Positions 46,601 to 57,898 of a stretch of 64,000 nucleotides of DNA are shown here, one piece after another (the first letter of the stretch is position 1; every line of letters starts with the position of its first letter). The notes under the pieces are model-generated. The model was not told where the DNA came from and did no database searches. It saw only the letters and a program-made list of their open reading frames with translations. The translations under genes and the position numbers were made by a program. The stretch lies in the NCBI GenBank assembly GCA_004009845.1, contig RMBW01000129.1:1-64000 (forward strand). The letters are read 5' to 3'. The DNA comes from Davidsoniella eucalypti. Its lineage: Eukaryota > Ascomycota > Sordariomycetes > Microascales > Ceratocystidaceae.

Positions 46601-49406
46601 CAGACTCCAGTTTCAGGCTCGTAGTCTTCGAACTCAGTATCCACGATACGGCGAAGGCGGTCCACGTGCTTGGCTACACGCCTGGGATCAGACGTGGATT
46701 TTTTGCCACGAGGCCAAGACTGCTCGAGAGTAATGCGAGCAGGGACGTTGAGTCCACGGCCCATAGGCGGTTTCTTGGCTGAGACGGGATAAACAGTGGC
46801 GGACCGCGTCTCCAGAATGACAATAGTCTCGATGATATCATCCAGATCAATATTGCTCAGATCAACTGGGACCTTGAACTGAACATGGCCAACGTTCTCA
46901 CGTCCAACGATAAAGTTTTCGACGTTTTGGCGCTGTACCCGGTTCATAGACTGCAAGTCCTTAAGAGAGGGCGACATCCAGTACTCACCAGGCAGCATAT
47001 CTCCCGAGGAAGGAGCAGGTGAGCCATTCTCTTCTTCATGCACGATAGCAAGCTCCTTGCCCTTAGCAGCTTCGTGTAGAGATGGCATGCTTACGCTAGC
47101 TTTGATGCCACGCTCGCCAGATGCCAATGCAGAAACACGAGACTTGGGGGCAGCAACCTGGGGAAGTTGCTCGTGGTCATCGCTATTAGTTTCGAAAGAA
47201 ACGCGCTTGCTCAGCTTGCGGGTGGCAGTTGAGCCAGAGACAGAAGAGCTGGACGACTCCAGAAGTGGCTTGTCTTTCGTTGGTGTCGAGAATAGATCAC
47301 TGCGGACATCACGGTTGATGATGAGCTTCTTGTTGCTTCCTCCAAAGCTCGATCCACCGCCGTAAAGACGCGATGTCGTGCTCGAGGAGAATGCACCGGG
47401 AGCTAGAATGCTATTGTTCGAGATACTAGCTGTTGTGGCACTAGCATTATCCTCCGTGCCATACGTCCGACGAAGACTATTGGTCGACACGCTCTTACTC
47501 AAACCACGAGAGAAACTAGAGTTCAGCAGACTGCGACCAAGGCCATTAGGGGTGTTGACCGAACCACCAGCAGGGCTACCGGGAGTACCGTATGTGCTAT
47601 AGGAGAATCCAAATCCACGTTTTTGGGGGGTGGCATATCTCGAGCTAGACGCTGGGTTCAGTTTGTACATGGGTAGAACGTTGTTCTTCTTGGCTTTGCC
47701 CTTTCCAGATAATGGAGTAGCGAGAGGTCCAGGGTTAGAGACTTCACCGCCTGGTAGGCCAGCGAATAGAGAAGCATTACCGTAGGCCGAGACGTCATTA
47801 ATACTAGCATTCAGTCCCTGAGGCCCACCGACAGCATTCTGAACGCCAGAAAACTGGTTCTGACCAAGCATAGAGTTTCCAGCAGCAGCACCGCCAAACA
47901 AGGAACCAGTTTGGTTGTTCTGTGCTCCAAAGCCACCCGTAGCCGCAAGTTGTTGCTGTCCAAACAAGGAGGGCTTGGCTTGGTTCTGGCCCATTCCTCC
48001 AAACAAACCACCAGTAGCAGGTTGGTTAGTATTGTTCGCAGCAGCACCAAGGCCGAATAGGCCACCTCCAGCAGCCGGTGCGGCGGTAGCATTGTTCGCG
48101 CCAAATAGGCCAGCAGTGGCAGGCTTTGCTCCAAAGAGACCGCCTCCAGTGGCTGTGTTGTTGGCATTGTTAGCAGCACCAAATGCATTCGTTGTCATAG
48201 TGTTAGCCTGGTTGCTACCGAAGAGACCACCACCGGTAGCGGGAGCAGCAGCTTGAGCAGAACCAAATAGACCACTAGGCTTTGCAGCAGTGTTGTTGTT
48301 GTTTCCAAATAAGCCACCGCCGGTGTTCGCTGTGTTGTTGGTAGCGCCGAATGCATTGGTGGTTGTGGCATTTGCGGTAGTGTTGTTACTACCAAAGAGA
48401 CCACCTCCAGTGTTTCCAGTAGCGGCAGTGTTGTTGCCAAATAGGCCACCGCCAGTGTTCGTGTTGGTTGCTGCTTGGCCGAACGCACCAGTCGTAGCAG
48501 TCGTATTGTTCTGGCCAAAGCCACCGGCGTTGGTAGCAGTGTTATTAGAGCCAAAGGCACCTCCACCACCAAAAGCAGGCTTGGCCGCGTTGTTTCCGAA
48601 AAGACTGTTTCCAGTGTTGTTGGGTTGGTTAAATGTGCTCGCATTCGTTGCGCCGAATGCATTGCCGGTGTTCGAGGTCGCAGCGTTGTTGTTTCCGAAC
48701 AGGCCACCCGTAGTGTTGGTAGCGGGTGTGGCACCCCCAAATAGGCCGTTTCCGGTAGCAGCGGGTTTCGGGGCTCCAAACAAACCACCACCACCAGCAG
48801 CAGCATTGTTTCCAAAAGTGGAAGTGGTTTGGTTGGTGTTGTTGGCACCGAAGCCAGTAGCAGCAGTGTTGTTTGTATTGTTGCTACCGAAAAGGCCAGC
48901 ACCGCTAGTTGTGGTGGTAGTGCCGAAGCCAGTGTTCTGGTTTGTGTTATTGTTTGTTCCAAAGCCAGTGGAAGCACCACTACCGAAAGCACTCACACCA
49001 AATGCACCACCGCCAGACGCGTTACCGAAGCGACGGCCTTGGGCGTAGTCGGTGAAGCGAACCTCGTCGGACGACCATTTTTTATACGCGTCTTGGAACA
49101 GGATGTTCTGGAAGCAGTTCACCGTAGATGATGCTCCTTCTTTTTCCTGCCAGGCCTGGAAAGGTACGGTATTGGAGCCTGGCGGATCGCCAACGCTGCC
49201 AATGCCGGGGTTGTTCGTAGCACCAAACATGCTACCAGTTCCTGTGGTGGTATTCGTAGTGTTGTTGTTGTTGCTGCCAAAAAGACTGTTGCTAGTTGCG
49301 CCGAAGCCTCCAGTGGTGGCCGCGGGCTTGCTGGAGCCGAACATACCGCCGCCAGTAGTACTTCCGAATGTTGACTGGGTGGTCGTATTGTTGTTTGAGC
49401 CGAAGC

Positions 49407-49437
<31 letters not shown>

Positions 49438-49896
49438 AAAAGCACTTGTAGTAGGAGTAGATGAAGATCCAAAGAGACCGCCACCGCCAGAAGCTGGTGT
49501 GCCGAATGTGGGTTTAGCTCCGCCGAACGCGTTATTATTGTTGTTTGTTGAGCCAAAGGTTCCTAAATCAAGACGCATGGGTTAGTTATATATGCTGGGT
49601 TTTCGACACTGGTGGGTATGAGAATATTCTAGGTATGTCAACTATACTTGTGAATGACTCAGTAAATGAACTGTTGTTCGAACTTCCGAACAACGAACGA
49701 CTTCTTCCGAATGCTACACTTGTCAGACCACGCAATCGGAGATGAGTGATAATGATAATTAAGTTTAATGTCCCGGCTTACCAGAGGCAGCATTGCCATT
49801 GTTATTCGCGCCAAATCCAAACCCACCACCAGTGTTTGTCGTGTTGTTATTGTTGTTTGACTGGCCGAAGCCGCCAAAACCACCGCCGAACGACAT
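43603..49896 (-). CDS. Nucleoporin Nup98/Nup96 precursor (Nup145 type), autoproteolytic
   Basis: One precursor yields a FG nucleoporin of the pore channel and a Y-complex scaffold protein. Four exons, 49896-49782, 49562-45730, 45577-43775 and 43710-43603 (introns 219, 152 and 64 bp), give 1952 residues. Residues 1-760 are FG/GLFG repeats with Asn/Thr/Gly linkers. A GLEBS motif for Gle2 binding is at about 176-216 (CFQNILFQDAYKKWSSDEVR). The autopeptidase domain has YWMSPSLKDLQSMNRVQ, NFIVGRENVGHVQFKVPVDL and the cleavage site HFTTYGL near residue 1030. The Nup96 part has WPYDRQPKT, RVRWGPDGILVL and an alpha-helical stack to the end YYKSIMAR. The gene is transcribed divergently from the centrin gene. 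Confidence 0.94.
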
Positions 49897-51072
49897 GACG
49901 ATCGCAAACTCGGGATATCGCCCTGTTCACGATATCTTTTTTGTATGTGTAATTGTGCGAATGGATACCAATGGCGTGGTCCTGAGCGGTATTTGTATAG
50001 TCTGTATTGCCAGTTATGCTCAACGAGATGGAAGTGGTCGCAAAGGAGTGTGGCGCGCTGTTTTGTTTTCGGCTGGTTAGTTACACAGTGGCAGCAATGG
50101 TAAGCACTGATATGTTGACGATGGTTGACAATATCGAGCAATCCAGCATCGGTACCGACGCACCTAGAGAAATAGAGAAAAAAACGAGAGTGAGCTGCGA
50201 AGGACAGACAATGATCAATCACACTACAATAAGCGCTCAAGTGGCGAGGCTGGTATCGAGAGCTGGTGAAGCTGGTAAATTAGAGACAAAAATATAGGAA
50301 GCAGAAATCCCAAGAAAAAGAAGAAAATAAAAAGACAAATAAAAAGTCCACGCGTAGCCCGTGGATACTCCGTGACGAAGTAGGTCGATCAATCAGCGAG
50401 GAAAAAATGAAGGAGAAAAAGAAGACGTAGGGAGTCGATGGAAAGTTTCTGATTCGGCTCGTTTGATCAAAGTCGACAAACCGGATCTTTTCAAGCTCGA
50501 AAGAAATTCCTCCGGGCAACCAACAACATTTTTCTCATGGGAAAAAAAGTTAGGCAGGCAAGGCTCAACCAGCCTATATTGTAGCCCCGTCACAGCTCCG
50601 CCTTTTATTGGCTGCGCAGTATCCACTTCTGTGAGCTTATACAACTACTGTGGATGAATAAGCCACAGGGTCTTGTTTTTTTGCTGCTAATTCTTGCTAA
50701 TTCGGCCTCAGCACCTCGATTCTACAAGGGCTAGTGCTCAGAAGCGCGTTTAATTCCTGGCGCGTCGCAATCAGATTAGAGCTGTGCTGCAGCAACGAAG
50801 GTGCATACCAGCCAAAAAATGCCATAGCAATGAGTGTCTACAAGCTCAGCTGCTCGCTCCCTACACGCAGGGTCAACGACGCTACAACACCCGATTAGAT
50901 GGGCATCTGAAGCTCCATTGTACGAGTCAAGCCCGATATATCTTCCTTTTTCTATCAGAGGGGCCAATCGCATCCACACAGGCTTCGCATCGTCTGTCAT
51001 CGTCTGTCATCGTCACAGGCACATCCCATTACTCCAACGCTATATCCCATCACCACTTTGCCCACTGCGCAA
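49897..51072. other. Divergent intergenic region, NUP98/CDC31
   Basis: This 1.2-kb spacer separates divergent starts and holds both promoters. An ATTGG (CCAAT on the minus strand) lies in CTTTTATTGGCTGCG near 50610. No gene seen. Confidence 0.55.
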
Positions 51073-51804
51073 ATGAGTTATCCCCACCAAGTTCCTCGCA
51101 CGCCTCCGAAACGCCCACACAACGCTATGTCGCATGCCCGCGATAATCGGGTATCGTTCCAGGTCCGCGAAGGCTACGGCCGTCAACAGGAGCCTCAGGA
51201 GAGCGTGTTGCCTGAAAGCCAGAAAATCACAGAAGACCAGCGCGCTGAAATCGCACAAGCTGTAAGTATAGCAACTGTCAGCACACGTAACTTTCTTGAT
51301 TCACTCAAACTTACCATCTTCGGCGCAACCAAATAGTTCGACCTTTTCGACCAGGATCATGATGGCTATCTAGACTTCCATGAATTTAAATTTGGGCTCA
51401 AGACACTTGGATTCGACCTTCAAAAAGCTCGAGTATATGATCTTCTCACAACTAAGGGCGTTGCGCCGCCATGGCATCCGCAAAATGAGCCTTGCCCTGG
51501 ACCTAGTCTTCGGATCACAGCACCCGTATTTGAGGAAGTAGCTGGAACTCTCATGGCTAGTCGTGATCCTCGCGAGGACCTTGGACGGGCATTCGATTTG
51601 TTTGATGTAGATGGTGATGGTGTTATCTCACTAGATGACCTGAGACAAGTGAATAAGTCTATCAAGCAGGGAGCATCTGCCTCAGAGTCTGACATGGTCA
51701 ACATGATTTCCCAAGCTGATTTAACTGGAAAAGGTGGTGTCAATCGTGACGAATTCATTGATATGATGGTCGCAGCTAAGCGTCGTCGTGGCTACGGGAA
51801 ATAA
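51073..51804 (+). CDS. CDC31: Centrin (Cdc31), EF-hand protein
   Basis: Centrin organises the half-bridge for spindle-pole-body duplication and is also linked to mRNA export and DNA repair. Two exons, 51073-51261 and 51337-51804 (intron 75 bp), give 218 residues, longer than the usual 160-175. About 50 N-terminal residues are basic and disordered. EF-hand 1 is canonical (DQDHDGYLDFHE, residues 68-79). EF-hand 2 is not recognisable: in its place is APPWHPQNEPCPGPSLRI. EF-hand 3 is DVDGDGVISLDD (153-164), with Asp instead of Glu at position 12. EF-hand 4 (DLTGKGGVNRDE) is degenerate but keeps the final Glu. The end is KRRRGYGK. The centrin call rests on EELK-like order and GLKTLGFDL; a divergent calmodulin is less likely. 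Confidence 0.85.
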
Positions 51805-52381
51805 AGCGTAGGTAGCCGTTGCATGTTTAAATTGTTCATTCTAGAATTTATTTGCCATTGTTTCAATGTCCAAAAGTATCAAGTTTCGTAAATATTGTAA
51901 TTAACCGACAAGTATAAATCACGTATTGAAGCTTTTTTATTTGGTAAGCTGCTTGTTATACTATACACATTTGGTGTTGTTTGGTCAAATATCTTGACTG
52001 TCCCTCTTAGGGTTTTGTAGGGTTACCAAGCGGCAGATCGGCAACTTGCCCCTCTATAGGTAGCCAAATGCAACTATTTTGGCCAGACTAGAGTAATATC
52101 TCGAGAAGGCGCTTTAAGCACTAGAACTCCGATTACCAAGTCTTCAAAAAAGGCAATTGTCTCCATTGCGACTTTCAACACAAGATCCCTTGAATCTTTG
52201 TCCACAATTCCCCCCATATAGCATAATCAACTCAGCCTTGTCCCTCCACCAATTTCATCCATGATATTGTATCCCAGACAAACAACGTCCACAATTAGTT
52301 TCAACTTCATCACAGCTTGAATAGCCTTGTACGCTCAATCATTCAAGTAGTACATAACTGGGCAGTGGCTAAACATATATA
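51805..52381. other. Intergenic region, CDC31/PAN2
   Basis: This 577-bp tandem spacer holds the centrin 3' flank and the PAN2 promoter. No gene or notable repeat seen. Confidence 0.6.
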
Positions 52382-55300
52382 ATGGATGCTGATTGGGATG
52401 AAGTATGCTCCCGAATAAACTCCACTCTACCTAACTCCGATATCTGGACTCAATTAATGTTTACCTCTTCTCTAGGTCTCTCGGATACCATTCCCACAAG
52501 GAGCAAATGGCATTCAGAATCTCTTGTTAACATGCATGCTTTTTGACACTACATCTGAGCTTCTCTGGACAGGCTATACCAATGTAAGCAATACTGCCCC
52601 CCAACGAGCCCTGTGAAGCCTAGATTGAAACATCGCCTTCATATGCAACCCACTGACAAGTTATATCAGGGCCGAGTCTCCTCTTTCTTTGGGTCGGAAC
52701 TTAGGCGCTATAGTTCATACATGATCCACCCCTCAGCGGAAGGACCTGTCCGTCAGATTCTTGTTAGTGACAAAGGAATTCTGGCTCTGGGATCGAAGAC
52801 GCTCAACTTTGCTCAACGTGGCGGACTGCCTATCTGGAACATCAGGTTTGTTGTCGCATTGTAGCCAGGCGTTGATCTACCGGAAACTAATAACTGTCAT
52901 GTTAGGCATGAGGCCATGAGCGACCTCCAGTGCATGAGCTATACCTCCAAAGGAACATACGAAGTGCTGCTTGCTGGCTTACAAAAGACTATGTTAGTCG
53001 TCGACACAGCAAGGGGTGAGGTAGTCCGTACCATCCTAACAGAACACCAGTATCGAATCATGAAGCGAAGCAAGTACATATATGCTGCTACTGATACAGG
53101 GAACGTGCACATAATCGACCCTACAAATTTCAACATCATCAAGATCTGGAATGCTCATTCAGCCTTGATATCCGACATGGATGCTCAGCATGATTTCATT
53201 GTCACATGCGGATTTTCATTGCGTTCAGGCCAAACCTGGATGCGCGATCCGTTTCTCAACGTCTTTGATGTGAAGAAGATGATATCAACACCTCCGATAC
53301 CATTTCCCGCTGGAGCTGCCTTTGTTCGTATGCACCCTCGTATGTCAACAACAAGTATCGTTGTATCCCAAAAGGGCCAGATCCATGTCGTCGACCTGGT
53401 CAACCCAAACGCTAGTACAGTACGACAGGCTAAAACACTGTCATTCTTGAATATGGTTGATATCGCACCGTCTGGTGAAGCCATCGCCTTGTCTGACGGA
53501 GAAGGACATCTGCATCTTTGGGGCTCACCAGCCAAGGTGCAATTTGCAACAGGCACTGCTCCAGAATTCCCTAGCCATGAGGAAACCATGCCCGATATCG
53601 ATTGGAATAGCGACACGTAAGTACACTATGAACAATTACATCGAGAATCGTTAGCTGACTTGGTTGTATCGTAGACCATTGAACAAAATAGGCATGCCTT
53701 ACTACAGAGAGGCCTTGTTGTCAGCATGGCCGCCAATTGTCGCTGAAATTTCCGCACCGCCCCCAAAACTCGATTCTCAAATGCTGGCTACCTTGAGTAA
53801 GGCTGAATGGGGACTGTACGGAAATAATCCTCGAAGGGTCACTAGAAACCTCGTGGAGAATACCCGTGAGCCGAATAAGTCATCAAATCCTGGTGTACAG
53901 GCTCCCCGGTTCCTTAGCGAAAAGGCGAGATCATCGAGCATTCAATCTCACGATATGCTCAATGGGTCAGAAGTCTCCCAATTGGCTGGCACTTTCGATT
54001 CAACGTCTGATATCCCTGCAAGATACAAAAATGTTGAGATCAAGTACAGCAAGTTTGGTGTTGATGACTTTGACTTTGGATTCTACAACAAAACTAGGTT
54101 CTCTGGCCTGGAAATCCACATCGCCAACTCTTACGCCAATTCGCTACTTCAGCTTCTCAACTATATACCTCTTGTCCGAAATGTGTCTTTGAAACACACT
54201 GCCACGGCTTGTATAGAAGAATCGTGCTTGCTTTGTGAGCTTGGATTTCTATTTGACATGCTGCAAAAAGCTGATGGCTCCATATGCCAAGCAACCAACA
54301 TACTCAAGGCGCTGTCAAATAACCAAAAAGGTGTGTATATATCTCTTATCCAAAGTATTCAAACAATACTAACTTATTAATGTGCTAAGCGAGCCAACTT
54401 GGATTGCTAGAAGACGATCCGCATGGTAACACACTATCACATATATTGCAGATACTAGCAAGGTTCCTACTTGAAAAGATCACAACTGACTACGGTAACA
54501 TGTCGTCACCTAATGTCATGCTTCCAGTATGTGAAGCCCCGAATAGGCTACCAAAGATAAACATGTTGGCTAACTTTCCATCTTAGATATTCAATACCGA
54601 AGCTTCTAGCTTGATCAGATGCTCACAATGTAAGACTGAGTACCCAAGAACCGGACAGACCATGGCAACCGACCTCCTCTATCCTGATATGGTAAGTCAA
54701 TAATTGTTTACTGTGATTTCCCATCATGCTAATGACAACTAGATCACCCGGCCTGGACCAAAGATGCCTAGAGTCACGTTTTCACACATATTGAAATCAA
54801 GTATTGAGCGTGAGATGAAATCCAAAGGCTGGTGTCGCGTATGCCAACGCTACCAGTCCCTCTCCACCAAAAAATCGGTTGTATCTATTCCAGAAGTTTT
54901 CATCTTGAACTCTGCCTTGACTACTGCCGACCAGCGTAGATTCTGGTGCACACCTAATTTCCTTCCTGAGGAGGTTGGAATAATCGTCGAAAGAGGGCAG
55001 GTTTACTGCTGGGAAGGGAATGAGCTTAAAAACATGCTACAACAGCAGCGCCACAATGTCACGGTTTACTCGTTGATCGGCATGGCGCTGAATATTGACG
55101 GTGGACACGGGAACAAACCTCACCTTGTCTCTATGATTGATGGTAAGTTTTTCCATCTTATCTATACGCACTGTTGTCACTTTCACGATCTAGTCAACTG
55201 ATCCCTCTACTTAATAGTTTCCCACTGCGATACCCCTGCCACCGGAGAACGGCAATGGCACCTATTCAACGACTTTTTAGTCCGGAAAGTGCCAACCGAG

Positions 55301-56287
55301 GAGGCAATCAATTTTGCTTCCTGGAAGATGCCGTCTGTCATTGCTTACCAGGTCAAAAAGGCAAACAACACTATTGATCACTCGTGGAAGCAGCAGCTTG
55401 ACACTCAGTTATTATACCAGAACCCGGTGCCACAAGATGTGGAAAATTTCCACTGTTTGAATGCAGCCACTGAAAAGCCCGGCCCCAACTCTATCATCGC
55501 CCTGGATACGGAGTTTGTATCTATCAAGCAGCCTGAGATTGAAATGACATCTGACGGTGAACGTGAGACTATTCGTCCCATAGTCTATGCCCTCGCTCGT
55601 GTCTCTGTCGTGAGAGGAAGTGGCGAGTTTGAAGGAACGCCATTCATCGATGATTACATTGCAATTCGCGAGCCTATTGTTGATTACCTGACGTCATACT
55701 CAGGAATTAGACATGGCGATCTTGATCGGCAGACTTCAAGATACCATCTTGTATCTTTGCGGGTTGCTTACAAGCGGCTTTGGTTGCTCCTTAACCTAGG
55801 CTGCAAGTTCCTCGGACACGGACTCAAACAAGATTTCCGTGTTATCAATATCCAAATCCCACAAGCACAAATTATCGACACGATCAACCTCTTTTTCTTG
55901 AAAACCCGGTTGCGTAAGCTATCTCTAGCTTTCCTTGCTTGGTATCTTCTCAAAGAAGACATTCAGATGGAAACACACGATTCCATCGAAGACGCGCGTA
56001 CTGCCTTGAAGTTGTACAAGAAATATCTTGAGTTTGAAGACGCAGGCATCCTCGACGCGATTCTCCAAGATATATATTCCAAGGGCCGTGAATATAATTT
56101 CAAGCCACCTCGTCCAAATGGAGACCCGAAACGAAGCATTACGCCGCCGCCCCCTGGTAATAACGCGGGAACGGCACCGGTAACGCCGACTCCTGTCCGG
56201 TCAACGACGACACAATTAGGTGGGACTTGGAATTCGGGTACGAGTGGCATGGGTTGGAACGAAGGTTCTTCTCCATTTAGTAGGTGA
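52382..56287 (+). CDS. PAN2: Pan2, catalytic subunit of the PAN2-PAN3 poly(A) nuclease
   Basis: PAN2-PAN3 trims mRNA poly(A) tails in the cytoplasm before CCR4-NOT takes over. Nine exons give 1127 residues: 52382-52402, 52476-52583, 52670-52845, 52906-53616, 53675-54330, 54390-54526, 54587-54691, 54743-55142 and 55218-56287, with introns of 51-86 bp. Residues 1-360 are a WD40 propeller (ILVSDKGILALGSKTLNFAQ). The middle is a ubiquitin-protease-like domain: SGLEIHIANSYANSLLQLLN, with Asn before Ser where active enzymes have catalytic Cys, so it is inactive. Metal-binding CxxC pairs (CSQC, CRVC) follow. The DEDD exonuclease starts near 866 with LDTEFVSIKQ, then LGHGLKQDFRVIN near 973 and HDSIEDARTALKLY near 1025. 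The tail is Pro/Thr-rich. Confidence 0.95.
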
Positions 56288-56872
56288 ATGGTGAAGGAGA
56301 AAAAAAAAGTTGGAGAACCAAAACAAGGACGAAACTGGTTGGGGTTAAGGGTTTTATAGGTCATCTTCCTTTCGTCCTTTGATATTTGATCATGTAAATG
56401 TTTCAAGTCCATGACATCATCGTATATAGATATACTGGACTCTCCAGGGAAGGCGTTTTGTAAACGTTATTATCACTATTGAATCAAAGACAATGTAAAA
56501 ATATCGCAGAAGAAAGTAATACATTTTGTCAAATATTTAATCCAAAACAACGAATTGCATTTTGTGTGTATACTAAAAATAAGGCTGTAAACCACTGTAA
56601 CGCTACTGATTAGAAGGTGTAAGTGTTCTGTCTGTTCATACAGCCAACCGAGATAATAGAAAGAAATGAAGAAAAAAGAAAAAAAAGATGAGCCAATCCA
56701 TAAAACGCCTTCCGGAACTAGACACTCTTCTGTCAAGATTGGATACTTTACAAGTATCTTTAAAGATTGAATGATAATATCATAGAGTATTTGTGTGTAG
56801 TTCATCCGATGAAACCCCCAATGAAAGAAAAAGAAAACGTTAACAGCGGAGTCCTCAATAGAAGCCGATGGT
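56288..56872. other. Convergent 3' intergenic region, PAN2/carrier
   Basis: This 585-bp stretch between converging stop codons is AT-rich with A-run 3' UTR material. No gene seen. Confidence 0.6.
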
Positions 56873-57898
56873 TTATTTAGTTATCCAGCCGAGGTAATCC
56901 ACTATAATCATAGTAATCATTCTATAGAAATAAGAGAGTTAGTTATATCGTTTTTTCGTAACAGTTATGGGCTGGTAAATATGCTAGAGCTAAACTTACG
57001 CATGAGGAGCAATGCGAACATAGTATGTACCGAATCCACGGTAAAAGCGCGTCAAACCCTCCTTACGAGCCACCTGGGCAAAGCAATCCATCATGCTACT
57101 GTAGGGCAACTTTCCATTAGGGCCGGGCTGTTGCTTCTGTAGACGAGTCTTGACAAAGTCAAATGGTAGACTGAAAAAGGAAGCAAAGAAGCCAGCGATA
57201 GCACTAGCGGTGAGGGTTTGGGTGCGGGGAGACCATGAAGTACGCTGCTTGAGCTGGGCTTTGGATTCACTGAAGAAAGCGAGTTGACCGAAGTTGAGAG
57301 CCATGGCACGGACAACGGTGGGAGTGGCACCAGTCCATAGACGTGCGACACCTTCGTTGCGGGTGATGGATGTTAGAACATCGACGACTGACTTGTAGTT
57401 CTTACGCTCGGCGATGGGCTTGAGACCATCGCTTTGCATGCGAATCAAAGCTAGATCAGCTGGGTTGCCAATCATCGCGGCCATGCCTCCTGCAGCTAGA
57501 CCAGCAGTTGCACGCTCAGTGAATCCAATGCTGGTTCCCTGTTTGTTGGCACGAGTATTAAGCATACCCATGAACGTGTCAAACAAACCAAGGCGAGCTG
57601 TGGTGTAGACACACTGGCGTAAAAGACCAGCAGATAGACCAGTGTAGAGATCGAGGACACGGCCACTACGGACAATGTCACGAGTGACGGAGAAGGCCGT
57701 TGGGCGAACACCGGATGTTGCGCCTTCTCCGGCAAGTTGCAGACGGACTTTTACCATGTCGACGGGCTGGATGACTGCAGTGGCCATCATACCGGAAATA
57801 CCTCCGTTGATGAAGGGCAAAGCAGCCCGTATGGTAGGAGTGTGGAGAAGGTCGATAGAGCTCGCCTTGGACTCCTTAGAGTGAATGACTTCAGGCAT
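56873..57898 (-). CDS. Mitochondrial carrier, oxoglutarate/malate (SLC25A11-like)
   Basis: This inner-membrane antiporter moves dicarboxylates, most likely 2-oxoglutarate against malate. Two exons, 57898-57000 and 56921-56873 (intron 78 bp), give 315 residues, normal for the family. Three repeats each carry the carrier signature: QPVDMVKVRLQ, NPADLALIRMQ and LPFDFVKTRLQ. The segment FINGGISGMMATAVIQPVD and the end YYVRIAPHAMITMIVVDYLG closely follow oxoglutarate/malate carriers. I chose the ATG at 57898 (MPEVIHSKES). An in-frame ATG at 58018 would add 40 residues, including a hydrophobic stretch atypical of these carriers. Substrate is inferred from family resemblance. Confidence 0.9.

Noticed and set aside
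48290..49048. 252-codon plus-strand frame opposite the nucleoporin FG repeats
   Set aside because: It is an antisense shadow of Asn/Thr/Gly repeats, giving a Pro/Val/Leu monotony with no independent signal.
49655..49661. Perfect TGACTCA within nucleoporin intron 1
   Set aside because: Several copies of this 7-mer are expected by chance in 64 kb on two strands, and nothing links it to amino-acid control here.
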